Shown here in pieces: positions 12,311 to 26,011 of a stretch of DNA of 64,000 bases. Made by a program: the position numbers and the translations under genes. The DNA comes from Rhyzopertha dominica (taxonomy: Eukaryota; Arthropoda; Insecta; Coleoptera; Bostrichidae), in assembly GCA_025024175.1 (NCBI GenBank), contig QCXZ01000003.1, positions 54,144,023-54,208,022 of the forward strand. The letters are read 5' to 3'. A model generated the notes under the pieces. That model was not told the origin of the DNA and made no database searches. It saw only the letters and a program-made list of their open reading frames with translations. How positions within the stretch are numbered: the stretch's first letter is position 1; each line of letters starts with the position of its first letter.

Positions 12311-13194
12311 AGCCAGTGTAAAATGTACTAGCACGGGCAAAAAATAGTCGAGTGAGTGTGGAAACGCTGTAATTCAACGCTATTTCGCGGTGGTTTGTGA
12401 AATGTGGCCACTTTCAGCACAAGCTGACGTACATTAACTTGTTGGCGCGTGTGGAGAGCCTTTTTGCCTCTGATTTAGGGAAGAAATATTTTGTGCCCAC
12501 CAGCAGATGCATATCTGTTTTGTTTTCTTCTCTAAAACGCCGTTTTATTCACATGTGCTCCAACACGTTTAATCTTCTTATTCCTAAAAGTAGACATGTA
12601 CAGTTTTCTAGTCTTATAGTATTCTTTATCGTTGAGTTTTTTATTTTACGCTTGTCATCACGGTATCTCGGCAACAGTCTTCAAATCTGTCCTTTTTTAG
12701 AAGCCTTCCATGATCAAACTGTCAGCACTATTTTTTAGCATCCATGGGAAACGTCCAGAAATTAATTTGGTATCAAAAATTGGGGCTGTCCCCACAAAAA
12801 AATATTGAGTTACGTCAGTAAGTCATTGCAAGCATTTTAATACTTGCGCATAATCTCTGATTTATTGTTGCAGAGGTGCCTGTTATTAGATTTTATTTTG
12901 CAGAGGAATATTTGTTGATATTTAAGTGATTCTTTCCGATTCTTTAAAATTTAGTTATACATATACAATAATCATCAAGAAAAGTACGAAAACGTAGAAA
13001 GGTCGCCTTACCGTTTTATTATTAATTTTTAGTTTAAAGTCGGAATTCTGTGTTCCAACTCGGAATTCTAAGTTTTTTTAAACTTGGTAAATTGTTTTAG
13101 ATGCTCATTGCCTCCAATTAGCAAGGATCTTTGAGTTTGTCCAGTATAAACTGTAATTTAGTCATTTCATGAAAAACTATATACGCCTGAATAG
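12311..13194. other. AT-rich sequence, nothing supported
   Basis: A 113-codon frame on + (12,397-12,738) starts at GTG and has no recognisable domain. The rest is simple AT-rich sequence. Confidence 0.35.
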
Positions 13195-13590
13195 CTTAAA
13201 ACTGAAATTTTGTCTTTATTATGAAACAAAATGAGTACAGACCCTGCCTACACTAAAAAAGCAATATTTATGTCATGGGATGAAAATAATTTAAAGGTAA
13301 ACTAAGACTTGACCATTGACTTGTCATTTATTTATATTAATTTATAAAACTGTTATTGTGGGCAAGTTACATAATAGAAAAGCTGTGCTTTAAGTACTTG
13401 ATAAAATTTAAGTTTTCCATTAACACGTCACTGGTGATTAAAAAAAATTGAAATTTAGTACCCCCTTACGTTTACTGGTCAGATCTCAGTTTATTTTCCT
13501 AAATTATTTTCATCCCCATGACATAAATATTGCCTTTTAACTCTCTGTACTCGTTTTTTTCGTAGTAAAGTTGAAATTTCGGTTTTATCT
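13195..13590. repeat. Long imperfect inverted repeat (foldback)
   Basis: The left arm (about 13,195-13,312) and right arm (about 13,476-13,590) are reverse complements. The best block is GCAATATTTATGTCATGGG continuing into GATGAAAATAATTT. It pairs 13,261-13,292 with 13,501-13,533 with a single one-base indel. Weaker pairing continues on both sides (GAGTACAG words outside, AAACT.AGA.CTGACCA words inside). The loop is about 160 bases. It could be a foldback transposon relic or, if transcribed, a long hairpin RNA. Confidence 0.7.
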
Positions 13591-14699
13591 ATGTAGCTTT
13601 AATTACTTGTAAACTTATAACATCTAATAGACTGGATATTAGACGGTAACACAGAGCAAAAGATATTGTATCTCTCGATAATTAAAATTTTCTGTCAATC
13701 AAGGAAAATGGTATAAGCACACATCCACTTGTAGACGCCCGTAAATTTCTATGGTTAGAAATTTAACGCGTTAAAGCTTAATGGTTTTTTAATAGTAGGA
13801 TCCCTGCGGAACTATATGGAATAATTACACGGCGCTCAAGCTGTAAATTACTCGAACAGAATTAAAGATCGCTGAGTTTACTCCAAGCCTCTCTCCGAAG
13901 AGTTTAATGCACTACCCCTGCAACACTGATGAAGATTGCTAGACCTAGCTAGCACATTAGTAGAATAAAACGACGCGACGTATGTTCTTGAACATACCTG
14001 TACAGTTGCCATGGCAGTACGTAGCTGCACGATATATTTGTCAACTGCGATTACGTATATATGATGCCACTGTCACCATTAGCATATATCAAATTAATAT
14101 GATCGGCTAATTGTTAATTAGAAGCGAGAACTTTACGAAAACATGTGAACTCCAAGAAGATACCTTCTTTAATAAGTGTACTACCTGTCAAATTAGGCTG
14201 TGGGAACTTCTTATTAACTCTGTCGATTACGTTCCAAACATAATAGCAATAAACTTCTTTCGTGAAAGTTTGCCCTTTCTCGCTGGACACGGCCCTTTCC
14301 ACGACTGCCGGACACGGGTTTGCGATACCTTACGTAGACTTCTCAGAAGCATGATATTTAACAACAATGTCGTACACAGTTAATCTCGGGTGCTCAAAAA
14401 ACTCAATTATTTCAGTCGCTTAACAACCGCTAGCGCACCATAATAGTGCAGAATAGTAGCTATAGTAGGTACAATCCGTTAGTTCATTTGCTTACTNTCA
14501 ACCATTCCCACCTCTAGTTGGAAACAAAATGGCGTCAATTGCCGTACTTTGTAAAATATTGTGGCTTTATATCATCTGTTAGAAAGGCACCATATATTGA
14601 ATTCTTTAAGTACACCAAAGTATAGGAAGCTATACAGTTACTTTTTTTACAGTTACTTTAGCGTCGTGTCTAATTTTTAACAGCATTTCATTGCTAAAT
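13591..14699. other. Mixed sequence with two islands
   Basis: Two more complex patches, at about 13,870-14,070 and 14,250-14,400, stand out from AT-rich DNA. The second is open on both strands without a recognisable peptide. A short dyad GTTCTTGAACATAC lies near 13,984. No gene supported. Confidence 0.3.
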
Positions 14700-15290
14700 T
14701 TTCCACCGGTATTCTCTCATCGAATTCTTTGTTTCTACTGCCTCCATATTATTTTAATGGGGTTGAAAATGCAATAATATGGCGTTAATCGTAGAATGGT
14801 GTGTCCACGTTCAGAAGCGAGAATGTCAATTTTAAATTTCTTCAATTTTTTTTTTGTGTAGGCCTCTTCGAAATATAAATCTTTTCTTAAAAACTCTTGA
14901 ATGGTTGCCTTATTAGTTGTTGTATTTGGAATTTTATCCAGTTGCTCCGAATGGTAACTAGCGTTGTCTATTACTATGACGCTGTTTGGTGGCAATTTGG
15001 GCAATAAACTGTTTTTGAACCAATTTTAAAACGCTTCTTCTTTCATATCAGAATGGTAATCGGCGCTTGGTTCTTTTAAGTTTTTACATCCAAGATACAG
15101 GGCTCCGGGAACGAAACCATCCTTTTTTTATTGTATCATGGGTTTTGTTTCATCGAGGAAAAATATCTGACGATTTTCCTGCGTATACCTACATTTTTAT
15201 AGATTTTAAATAATCGTATCTCCACTTTTTATTACCTGGTTTTCCATCTAGCATTGCTTCTTCTCCACATTTTTCATTGAAAAACCAATG
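14700..15290 (-). pseudogene. Decayed DDE transposase (IDNASYH-type)
   Basis: On the minus strand the pieces read in transposase order. A WRYDYLKSI segment lies near 15,220; after a frameshift comes IFFLDET, with the first catalytic Asp codon at 15,154-15,152. GFVPGALY follows near 15,110, then an in-frame TAA at 15,028-15,026, then an open 90-codon stretch (15,004-14,735). That stretch holds LPPNSVIVIDNASYHS (second Asp codon 14,968-14,966), GHTILRLTPYY and FNPIKIIW. About 30 residues expected after LDET are missing. The acidic residue usual in NPIE-type motifs is Lys here (codon 14,755-14,753). The family is widespread in insects and other animals. Terminal repeats were not found. Confidence 0.85.
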
Positions 15291-16380
15291 GTTTTAACAT
15301 ACTTTTGCGGGGTATGCTCGGAGCAGCCAACTAAGCACTCAGGTATATGCGGCGACAGATCCTAGTGATAAGAATGAACATATTTAATTGTTTCGGAGGT
15401 ACTCAGTTGCCCCACTGTTTAAAATCAGCAATAATCTCTTTGACCAGTTGCTCTACGAAATGTATTTGTCACAAACGCCTCTTCATAAGTGGCTAAATGT
15501 AAGCATATATGTAGGTATGACTGAATAAGTAAAAAATATTGCACTTGATACGCTTTTATGTTGTAAAACTTTAAAATATAAGTAAACACATATATGCTTT
15601 CAATGCCGTTTATAGTAGGAGTAGAATAGTTCCGATTTCTTCTTATTTCCAAAAAAAATATATAGGTAGAAACTACGTTTATGACCCTCCGGATTAAAAT
15701 AAAATTTTAACCTGTGAAGAAGCAGGGCAGATGACGATTGCACACCACGATCAAAAATTAGAAGGTATGGGCTGCCGCATTGAAATTGGAATGTTTACCA
15801 TTCATTGTTATAAAAATAGATACTACTCATTAAATTAGGAAAGAATACGATTTGGTCATACATGAAAAGCTATTAGATGAGAAACATTTCTAGTTCAAAT
15901 AATAATTCCAAATAATGCTCATTGATTTATGTGTACGGAAAAAAATTCAAAAAAACAAAATTTTTGGATACGGTCCACTCCGCTGCAAAACAGTGGAACG
16001 TGCTGAAACCGTCTGTTATTAACGACAGCTTCAGGTAATACTTGTAGACCATTGTGAGCAGTAATCGGCTCTTCGTATAATGAGTCTCTTAGATTGTTGC
16101 TTGCAACTATACTTTATCTATCTAGTGACTTTATAGGAAGCAGAACTGTACTGCCATTTATTCAAATTTCTTAGTTCTAAACATTACAGCAATCTTGTTT
16201 TGCAGCTTCTTATTGGTGATGTCCGATAACTGACTGCTCTTCAATAACTGACGATTTACTCTATTATATGGCGGCATATTGAAATTTAAATTTGTCTGTA
16301 CTTAAGTGGCGCACCATGTGGTTATAACAAAAAATGTTCACATGTGGATAGTAAGTTAAACATGTGGAAGGCTATCACGG
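15291..16380. other. AT-rich sequence, nothing supported
   Basis: The first 100-150 bases may include more of the decayed transposase, but I cannot align them. A 75-codon minus frame (15,652-15,425) has no recognisable product. Confidence 0.35.
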
Positions 16381-16880
16381 TCTCTTACGACACAATTTTT
16401 CAAATAGCTTCTGCCAAACACACCCCCGCACTCTTTTGTTGTCACCCTCGTCAAATAACATTAAAAGCCATATTCTACGAACAATGACAACCCCATGTAT
16501 ACATTCAGACGTCCAACGACTATCCTTTGCATAAGCGACTAATGTATCACTGTCAGATATTATTCAGGACATGCAGGCATTTCCGCGAATTAAACGAATC
16601 CCACCCTTCACTAATCTGACAAACGCATTTAGACCGTAAAACAATTAAGTAAACCCCCAGTTGCTAACGAGTCGGATTAGTTCTGCGTCTGGGTACCACC
16701 CACAGCAAATCCAGTCCTCAAAAACAATAATCCAATTCGACCACTCCGTTTGGCACCCCATGGGGGTGCGTGCTGTGGTAAAATATAGATTCTATATCAA
16801 TTGCGATTTAATTCTCTCTCTCTGGACCTACCCCAGCGGGAAGCTTCAGTCTCCTCGCAGATTGGATTAAAATGGAGAGT
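16381..16880. other. GC-richer island with a strong dyad
   Basis: Cytosine-rich complex sequence with a 7-bp-arm dyad GCACCCCATGGGGGTGC at 16,753-16,769 (arms GCACCCC and GGGGTGC) and a short CT run near 16,814. A 69-codon frame crosses it, with no recognisable product. Possible regulatory element. Confidence 0.3.
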
Positions 16881-19000
16881 GTGTGGTTCGGAGATATAAA
16901 TATCTTTCAATCTTTAGTATTTCAAATTGATTGGCATTTTATTGCATGCATTGTCATGGGTACCCTTGTGATCGTTTATAGGTAGAAATTCATGATTTGA
17001 CCTTCGAGGTTCGTTACTATATACTGTATTATTTATTCTTAGTTCGATGATGAAATAAAAAATACATAGGCGTGAATTCAATCAAAACGTATACGCTTTC
17101 CATCTATAAAATCAAGTAGAATAGGAATATTAGGTCCAGATTCTGCAATATCTAGATTTGAGTTATAAATTTCATACGGGATAGGCAAAAAATTATCTTA
17201 AATACATTGAGAGATGAAAAACCACATGTATGGATCCCTTAAATAAAATTATTTGAATGTTTAATTTTAATTCGTCAATAGTAAAACAAGACGTTACATA
17301 TCTTGAAGTGTGTCTTGTCTGATAAAGACGAGAAAGTAAGATTACCTTGAAAGAGATCTTGTTTGATCTGTTTTTGTCGTTATATATTATCTCTTTTAAA
17401 GTGGGTAAGTTTGTATATTGCTGAATTTTCGGAATTGTGTTTTTTTTTACTTTTAGGGTTATATGGACTAGTTATCTTCGCGTTATGCCGTTATTAGGGG
17501 TTTGTTATGCCTACTCAATTAAAAAAAATCTCAAATAACCTCCAGCATTAGACAATATACTTAACCCTAAAATGAATCATTAACAAATAATATACAGGAT
17601 ATTCTGTTTCCTTATAAGTATCAAGGAAAGTTCTTAATATTTTTGGTTTATTCTGAGGATGGTATTTACCTAGCACAGGTACAACTGAAACCAGATTTAA
17701 TGTTATTTTTCTAAATACTGGAAGAGTACTTTTGGTGACGAAGTTTCTTACTACATTCTTATTAAGAATAAGGTCGAAGGTCGATTGTCCCAGACTTTGG
17801 CACAGCTGTACTTTCACGTTTCACGTTTGTCTAACTAGATGGAGTATGACTTTCTATTCAAAATCCTGCAAAAAAAGTGTACTACAACTATCACATCGCT
17901 GAATTGTGGTATCAACTTTAATAGTTTTTAGGAGCTCGGTGTAGAAGTAATTGATTTGTGTGATTAATTTTAATGTGCTCTATAATTAAGACATACACAT
18001 ATTAATATTTTTGAGTGTGCATGTGCTACTGGCTGTAGTTTGCATATATGCTATTTATTCATATGTGCATCTTCAAATTTGGTACTTCATGTAATCTGGT
18101 ATATTTAGCTGTTGGAAATATAACATTATTATTATAGTATAGATATATATTTTTTTAACTAATGCTTGGTTGCGTACACGAAAAATAAGACAACCCGTAA
18201 AATGGAAAATATCGCTATATTATTTCGCATAAATTTAATTTGATACATTGGTTTATTGATATTATGCTTAAAAATAAATACGTTATGTTCAGTGTTTTTA
18301 AATTGTTAATCTTCATAATTTCAGAACGGTTGAGTGGCAGATTTCACTAATAGGAATGGGGTATCATATCCAGTAAGATGATTTCTGACAATTTTCGCTG
18401 ACAAAATTAAGCGTTGTTGTATAAAAATATCGTCCATGACGACATATTTCAAAAGCAATTAAATCTCTAAGTTAATCAAATATTGGATTAGTAAGCTAGA
18501 ATAGATTTTTTCTACACTGATGGCCTCAGTCTATTGTCATGCGGTAGTCTTTTTTGTATATTGCATATTTTACTCTACACTTCTCTACAGCTCTAGATTA
18601 TGTGACTAAGTTTTAAAATGTTTCATAGAAATCTTTAACTTGATAAAATTGTTTAATTGTTCTTTATTATTTGACCTCTAACAGCAAATCTATCTGCGGC
18701 TCCATGATGGCATTTAAAAGTGAAATATTATGATCGAAGGAATAAAATGTCACTTGTCATAGCCCTCTGCCTTCCCTAATGGCCGAGCAAGAATCATTTG
18801 GACAACCAACCTATTCTCGCGCTCCACCCTGTACACAGGTTGCCATTTTAACCAAGTTTGAATGGGTTTGCTTATTTTGTATTTAAAATTTCACTCTTTT
18901 TTCAAAAATCCAAAATTTCGTAGTTCGTAGCAGCTCCTAAGTGTACAGAGAAATAAATATAATTTATTCAAATAACGTAACATTATTTTGTAAGTAGTTG
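16881..19000. other. AT-rich sequence with a small complex patch
   Basis: Mostly featureless. At 18,760-18,960 the sequence is more complex and ends in the matching octamers CTGTACAC (from 18,829) and GTGTACAG (to about 18,957). That is too short to call a transposon end. An 89-codon minus frame (17,817-17,548) is unrecognised. Confidence 0.35.
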
Positions 19001-22000
19001 TCTTACCTTATGTATACACATTGCGCACAGATATCATATCATGACAGTTACTAACCACTTGTCTTAAACAAACTAAACATTCAAATAAAAAAGTGCAATG
19101 TTCTCGGTAATGATCCCAATATGTTCAGCTTAATGTCCTATCACTTTCGAAACCCAAAATCCGTCGAATGCCATTTAGAAACCCAGATGTTAATGTTTCA
19201 TCAAATTAAACGCAAACACTGGACATGCTTTCTAAAACAATTTTGCCTAAATGATTAATGATAACGCCGGTTTGTTGTTCCATTAGAAAGCAATTGTTTA
19301 TACGTTTTAGCGTCAGACCCGACACGAACTGCTGTTGTATGTTTACATAATAAATTATATCAAATTATCCTCAAAAGGATTCATGTATCCGATTCGGACA
19401 AGCGGACGGCGTTACGAAACGGACATTCTTTTTACAGCTGTGCATGTGAGGTACCATAAATTATTTACGTGTATCGAGCAGGCAAGCAGAAAGGATGACG
19501 TACAAAAATAGGACTATGCATGTGTACTTTTAAATTTAATGGCCCACCCTATTGATATGGAAAGCAGTTGTTAAATACAATAGGTAATGTAAATTATGCC
19601 TTTAGACGAAAAAACTTTTATGAAAATAAAATAACATCCATATTACATGTTCCTTAGAGTACGTCAGTTTAAACTAAGTAGATATGAGCACAATTATTAG
19701 CAAGACACTTTTTTACAAAATTTTTAACAAAAAGTACAGTACAGTATCAGTACATCGCAATTATCAGATTTTTCAGTCTAATTATGAAGAGGTCATCATC
19801 AACTTATCCCAAATTGTCTAAAGAGAAGTCCTGTAGGGACTACCTTTGCGTTGAAAGGCAAAAGCGAGGGCAAAAGACAAAATGCTTGCTTTCAACCCTG
19901 GGAATTTACCCCTTCCGGATAGCTTCCCTTCAAATTCAATGTTATTATAGAAATTGGTGATTACCTTTTTTATATTTGATGTGAACCTCAAGAATCTAGC
20001 CCCTTTGTGTGAGTCAGCCAAGTACAACTTATTCGTAACTTATGTTTATTCTCATATACCCACTGTCATCTTTATATTTAATTCTTTATTTTTTTCTTGC
20101 TAAATCATTTCGGTTAATCTTCTACTGTTTTCGTGCAGGTTCAGCATCTAATTCTTTAAGTATTCCTTCTACTCTTATTGTGTCTTTGCTTGAAACACTT
20201 TTCGACAAGTTTCATTTTAATTGTTGACAACTGGTCGATTTGCTCTAATGGGAACTTCTTGAATTATCTCCAAGGAATACGTTTCATTATGTTGATGTTG
20301 TGTGTTAAGGTGATACACTTTTACAGTTTATATCCTCTTTGATTTTTGAATTGCTTTGGCATTTAAATTGAAGCTTTATAGTACTATTTGTTTTCCATTA
20401 ATTCTTAAGTCAATTTTCTTGCTCCTGTCCTTACCTACAGTTTCTCCCGTATTCGTATTAATTATCATTTACGGAAGTGCCTTATATCTGCATTTATTTA
20501 CACACACAAAGTAAAAGACTTACCCAGTAATGTTGCGTTGTCTCAATAAATTAAATATATATTTTAACACTAATTGGTGTATATATTTCGTTATTAGCTG
20601 TATTGGCAGATAGTCTTTCTATAGTATAGTTGCTTCTAAATAGTTTCTGAAATTATAGATTTGCAGAAAAGCAATTTTACGAATTTGTATTCCAAAAAAT
20701 CGTTTCATTATGCAAACCTATTTGCTGGTGTTAAAAAAACACCTAGTTTGTTTTTACAGTAGTGCAACTATAAACTTAATTGGGATATTTTTGTTAATTA
20801 TAGAAATTTAAGTAATTGGTAAGTAGATATTATTGGATGTGCGGGATACTTCATTTTGCAAAGATCTCCAGTTGTTTTAGCTGAAGTTATCCGTGAGGAA
20901 ACTAGTCGTTATTTCTAGCGTTGGAATGGAAGCGACTGTACAGATGCCCCAGTTTCCGTATATGTATTTGTAACAAAACCAGTACCTATTACACTCATTT
21001 TCTTGTCCTGGAGAAAATTAAACAGGAAGTATTAAGTATTATTAAGTAGTAATTAAATTCTGAAGAATTGTGGATGAAATAGGCGTAGTAACTATTTTTG
21101 AACGTCATCTTAAAGAGTTAAGATCTGGAAAAACTAAATTGTATACGCAAAGTGAAGATAAAAAGGGAAGATATAGTAGAAATATCTTCTACACCGCAGT
21201 GCTTAATGACCTGAAGTCAAAACGAAGTTTTCGAATTTTATCAAAGATAGGTCGGTGAAATTCGAGAATTGGTTATAAAATTTTCGCTTTAATAAAATGA
21301 TCGATTTGAACCGATTAGCAGTTTATTATATGATATGCTCTAGATGGACGAACCACTTCTTGTGCGATTCGGATAATATAGAAAGCGTTAGGTTTGCCAG
21401 ATAAACAATCTTATTCTGCAACAAGATGGTGGTCAATATTGCAGTTATTGAAATCCGGCGTAGTAGAGCATTTGTGTTTTTTTTTGCAAATGATAATTCG
21501 ATACTTGGATTTGGAAAGATGTATTCAATCAAACGGGCACTGATAAAAAGTTCTAGCAATGCAAAAATACTGTTAGACCGTCAGCAATTATTTTTATTAT
21601 AAAACAAATTATTGTTACTGTTGACATTAACAGACTTCCTCCAATATTTTCAGCACCAACAATTCTGACCTTTTGAGGGTGCCAGAAACTGATATGAAGA
21701 TAAATTTTATCTATAAGGAATTCTCTAAAATCCTAAAAAGTGTGTTTAAGCAAGATACATCTGTTAGTGAAACAATGTAGGTAAAGTTTCAATGAATCTG
21801 CTTTACCAAACCTAACTTTTATATTTAGTTTCCGTGTTTAAGGATCGTGAGGATGCATGTCCATAAGACTAAAGCACATAACTTAAATAAATATTACTGA
21901 TATAGTTTGAACACCAAAACGTGGATTTGTAATTTTTTTTGTACAAAAGAAAACGATATCTTGGGCAAACATAAAGTTATCTGCANACACTATATGATCA

Positions 22001-22320
22001 GTATCTGCTATATACCTGTATATATGTGATTAGCGACTACACTGGTGTTAGCCAAAAGATGAAATAAAATAAAATACACGCATTGACGGGGCATGTTTGC
22101 TTTGTATAGTTTTTGATGTAGTAGATAGCGTTTTGTCTCTTTTTGAAGGCTAAATATTGACTGCTTATAAGCTACAAAACTATTTTATCTTCATTTAAAT
22201 ATCAGAGGAAATCTAATAACATAACGATTGATTTTGTGCCCAGAAACAAAAATGATGAGTTCTTCTTGATCTAAAAATTTTGCATTTTTAATTCCTAACA
22301 GCTTTCTGCTTTCTGTTGTT
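19001..22320. other. Long AT-rich stretch, nothing supported
   Basis: A slightly GC-richer patch lies at 19,260-19,500. I see no domain-bearing frame, RNA gene or repeat in the rest. Short frames reflect chance. Confidence 0.4.
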
Positions 22321-22321
22321 T

Positions 22322-22358
22322 GCATATTAATAGTTGTACTCCTTTTGCAGGTAAAATC
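22322..22358 (+). promoter_or_regulatory. Acceptor-like site abutting a weak donor
   Basis: A pyrimidine-rich tract ACTCCTTTTGCAG is followed at once by GTAAAA (junction 22,350/22,351), with a TTAAT branch-like word upstream. It is a weaker version of the juxtaposed splice sites seen at 29,547. The donor half (GTAAAA) is suboptimal, so this may be an ordinary acceptor-like sequence. Confidence 0.2.
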
Positions 22359-23170
22359 TCTAAAGTTACACCGGATCCAAAAGATATTTCTTCTTCTTTT
22401 CTAAAAGATTGTTTACTTACTACATAAAAATACGTTCAGAAATATTTTAGTCACTGAAACAGTGGTCATTTTTCTTTTTATACCGCCCATAACCCTTACA
22501 GATCAAATAAAATCCTTTTCGTATGCGGTCGTAGATTTGGACAGGTGCCGCAATAAATAATTTAGAAGCATCTTTTCGAATTGATAGATCGTAAAACGAT
22601 TACAGGTACGCACAGATGTTTATGACTTTTTGACTTGTTCACGGCACCCACACGCGTTAGAACGTGGAATATATTGTTACGGTTTTACGAAGATTTACTG
22701 AGTTCACCGTCTGGATACCAATAAAACTTCAGCCTGTCGAGCCGTTGGGGCTACAAATACACGCGTGTCCGATCGTAGTCGGATTGTTTAAAATGCATAT
22801 CGAGTTATTACTCTCTGTAAGCTTCACACACTTTACCGGAATTTAGAGCGTATAGCTTCAAGAGTGTATTTACGTGACACTTATGGTTTAATGTGCGGTG
22901 AAATAAGCAATGAAACGTCGACACATGCTTGGGCACAAATTAATAGGAATTAGCATTAGCGCAGAAAGCTTTTAGCAATAATCTTAAGCGACTTAGATAA
23001 TGCAGTGCCTTCATAATTTAATGGCATACGCACTCATTCTATTCAAGCTTGACAGTTTCACCATAACAAAGTTTTTAGGTTAACGACATCCATATATACG
23101 TCCCTACATGCTTCCTAATGTTGATTTTATGCAGCATCAAACCAAAATTTATATTATAAACGCTTTTATG
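22359..23170. other. AT-rich sequence with a moderate island at 22.6-22.85 kb
   Basis: The island is open for 60 codons on + (22,664-22,846, starting ATG) without a recognisable peptide. The rest is AT-rich. Confidence 0.35.
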
Positions 23171-23560
23171 AACTCTTAAACTGCTGAAAATACTGGCGTT
23201 CGATATCAGTCAGTGTCGATCCGCGGTAGGCGTGGAATTCACATTAAGCTGGTGTCAGGAACATTTGAAAATCGCGTTTGACATGCACGCCGCCTCTGCT
23301 GAAATCAGAACAACGGCAGGAGGAAAGGCAAGCCGCAAAAAATACCGTAAAAAAATAATGTTATGTCTGAGCTTTGAGTGACATTGTGTTGAGTAGGTTA
23401 TAAAAAGGTCTGTAAACCTGTGCTACGAACGAAACCGCGAATGGGCTTTCAGGTTTCAGCACTTTCACATCCACGACAGGAACACGAGACACGATCGGAG
23501 CGAACACGGATAGTCGNTTAGCTTGTCAGTTTGAATTAGACACGTAATAAGAGATGCAGA
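23171..23560. other. GC-richer island
   Basis: Contains ATCCGCGGTAGGCGTGG, GCACGCCGCCTCTGC and CACGACAGGAACACGAG, all unlike the flanks. No open frame of note crosses it, so it is more likely non-coding regulatory sequence than an exon. Confidence 0.35.
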
Positions 23561-24102
23561 TCGGCTCTTCATGTACCAGTTGCATCTTAATTAATGTTAA
23601 ACTTGAGGTCTCCTGCGGTGGATATGTGCGAAGTGCACATCGCAGAACCAGTTACAGAATACCTACTTAATCAGTTTGCTCCCGATTGAAATGCATTACC
23701 ATCTTCTAGATATATATAGTGTAAAATATAAGAGAAATTACAGTTTGCTTAGTGATATTTCTTCAAATCAAGTTTGATTATTCAGACATATACAGACATT
23801 TGTAGTACTCGTTAAAAAAAGTACAGTCCTTTTTACGGAGAGTGTTTTGTTGGTCTTGACCTTTACATATTAGCAACGTATTTCCAGATTTCATCCACAT
23901 GATGTAGCTTCATTTAAGGTTTTATTGTAGACTTGTCCATGGTGCATCGAACTAAAATGCTTGAGCCAAATTTTGTTTAATGTGTGCATCAGGAAAGAAG
24001 GCAAACATGGTGGAGACAAAATTTGTTGCGAGACATTTAAATCATTGGCATGCTTGCCATTATGAATGGTCGCAATTTCAGGCAGCACTGTGAATAAATC
24101 AA
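23561..24102. other. AT-rich sequence, nothing supported
   Basis: A 65-codon minus frame (24,088-23,891) has no recognisable product. Confidence 0.35.
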
Positions 24103-24320
24103 TTAACTCGGGCCGCCCATGCGGTTCGCTCCGCTCAAATTGTGGACGACTTCTTTCTTGGCGCGCACTATATTATGTCTTGTCTCGGTGACTTCCAATT
24201 CTGCGTTTGCCTTTGCCTTTGACACCTTGGTTAGATTTTGCCATACATTATGTTGTATACTTCTATCAGAAGTCCTTTCTTTTTCCATGCGGCTCCTGTT
24301 CCCTAATGGCGTGTAGTGTG
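24103..24320. other. Island open on both strands
   Basis: A 61-codon minus frame (ATG at 24,288) is rich in Lys, Glu and Ala and ends in a GANRMGGPS segment, loosely like the end of SANT/Myb-type domains in some insect transposon proteins. That resemblance is too weak to name it. The + strand is also open (24,119-24,316). It may be a repeat-derived fragment or non-coding. Confidence 0.25.
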
Positions 24321-26011
24321 TGCCCTTGGATCAGAAGGCGGGTATTTAGAAAGCATTATATTAAGCCGAAACAAGTTTTTCCCAAAACTCCCCAGAGACA
24401 CTTAAGAAGAAGTGAGGCAAAAAAATGTTTTGCAATTTACACTGCCCTATTTTTACCCCAAGTTGTGCATTACTTAGAAGTCAGGAATTAAGGAAAGGCG
24501 AGACTCGAAAGCATTGGGAAAAATGAAAAGGGTGTTATGTTGTTTTAGGGCAAATAGCACGCACTTACTCTTATTGACAATCAGCCTTTTGACACTAAAC
24601 CATTTGCTGGCCATACTTTGGGCTCTTTTAGCAAAATTGGTTATTAAAATAGACTACGAACCTACACTGCATGTTGTTGTTTCACCTATTCTTATATGTA
24701 CCTAGTATATTATTATTAGTATTTACAATTTTAAAGTTAATGTTGAACTGACGTACGTACTGTTAAAAAGATACGATTTATTAAAAATATGTTATTTGAA
24801 TACTAGAAGGAATGTTGTCTCACGAATGACAGTGAGCGTGACGAGATTAAAAATGCAACCCAAAACATGAATAATTATTTTTCTGTCCTAAAAAACATAA
24901 GACATAGAGAGCTGTATCAATTCGTATTTAATATTATTTGCTTTAATTAAAGTTGAAATGTAAAACAGATGATGTTTTGTAAGAAATGCGCAAAATGTTG
25001 ACTCCCACTATTTTCATAATTGGAATTGTTGCCCAAAACGACCTTTTATTACATATTAATATTTCTGGAGTGACAAACCTACATACACTACTTATCCTGT
25101 TTTCTAAATATTGTGCCCTATTAATTGGAGGTTGATGAACTTGCTCTTTTACCATCCCTGGGATTTTCAGTGAGCAAGGATTAACCCATTGCACTATTCT
25201 CTGGTGTCACGTATTGTTGGAATTATAGATCTTGTCTCACTCATAAATTTACATTTTTAAGAAGCACTGGCAAAATGTTTCTAAAAAAAAATAATAAAAA
25301 ACTATATCTGTTTAAACTATCGCGAAAAAATTCGCCGATATTCGGCACACATTTATAGAGTAAATGTTTTGAAAATATCTCTCAAATCCAGTGATCTAGC
25401 GCATGGTAATACACATTATGTTTGCTAAGCACTCCACCAGTAACTATTAGAATATGTTACTTCATGTGAGAAACAAATGTCGTAAAATTGGCATTCGGGG
25501 TTTAGTTTTCTCGAAAAATAAAGTTGTAAAAAGCTTTTGGGCTCCATCAGGGATGCCCGCCCGCCTCTTGACCGCCCAGTGCTATATGCAGCAAGTACTG
25601 CAACCACACGGTTTACCCACCCAGTCCACCTTTATACTAAGGCAATGCACAAGCACATGTAGGCAGCTATGTTTTTGTACTACTTTGAACCAAACAACTT
25701 TAGTATTCTGCCATAGTCACCATGATAGCTCTACATTTTAACCATTGTACACATCTGGGGCATTTTGGGTAGAATAGAGCAAAATTTACCCCATCCTGTT
25801 TAGGCTGTTCTTTAATTGTTTACTTACTTTACCCCAATAAACGATTATACCAAAATTTATTTTCAAGTAGACAAATTATGGCTAGGTGTTTTTATTTATA
25901 TGTAGCTTACTATTTGAAAATAAAAGATTTCTAATAAAGACATAGAGTTGATAAGAAGAGTAACCTAAAATAGATTTTTCTAAACCGAAATGGGTTTGTT
26001 AATTTTGAAGA

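Noticed and set aside
18829..18957. CTGTACAC...GTGTACAG octamers as transposon ends
   Set aside because: Only 8 bp pair, no clear target duplication and no further inverted similarity.
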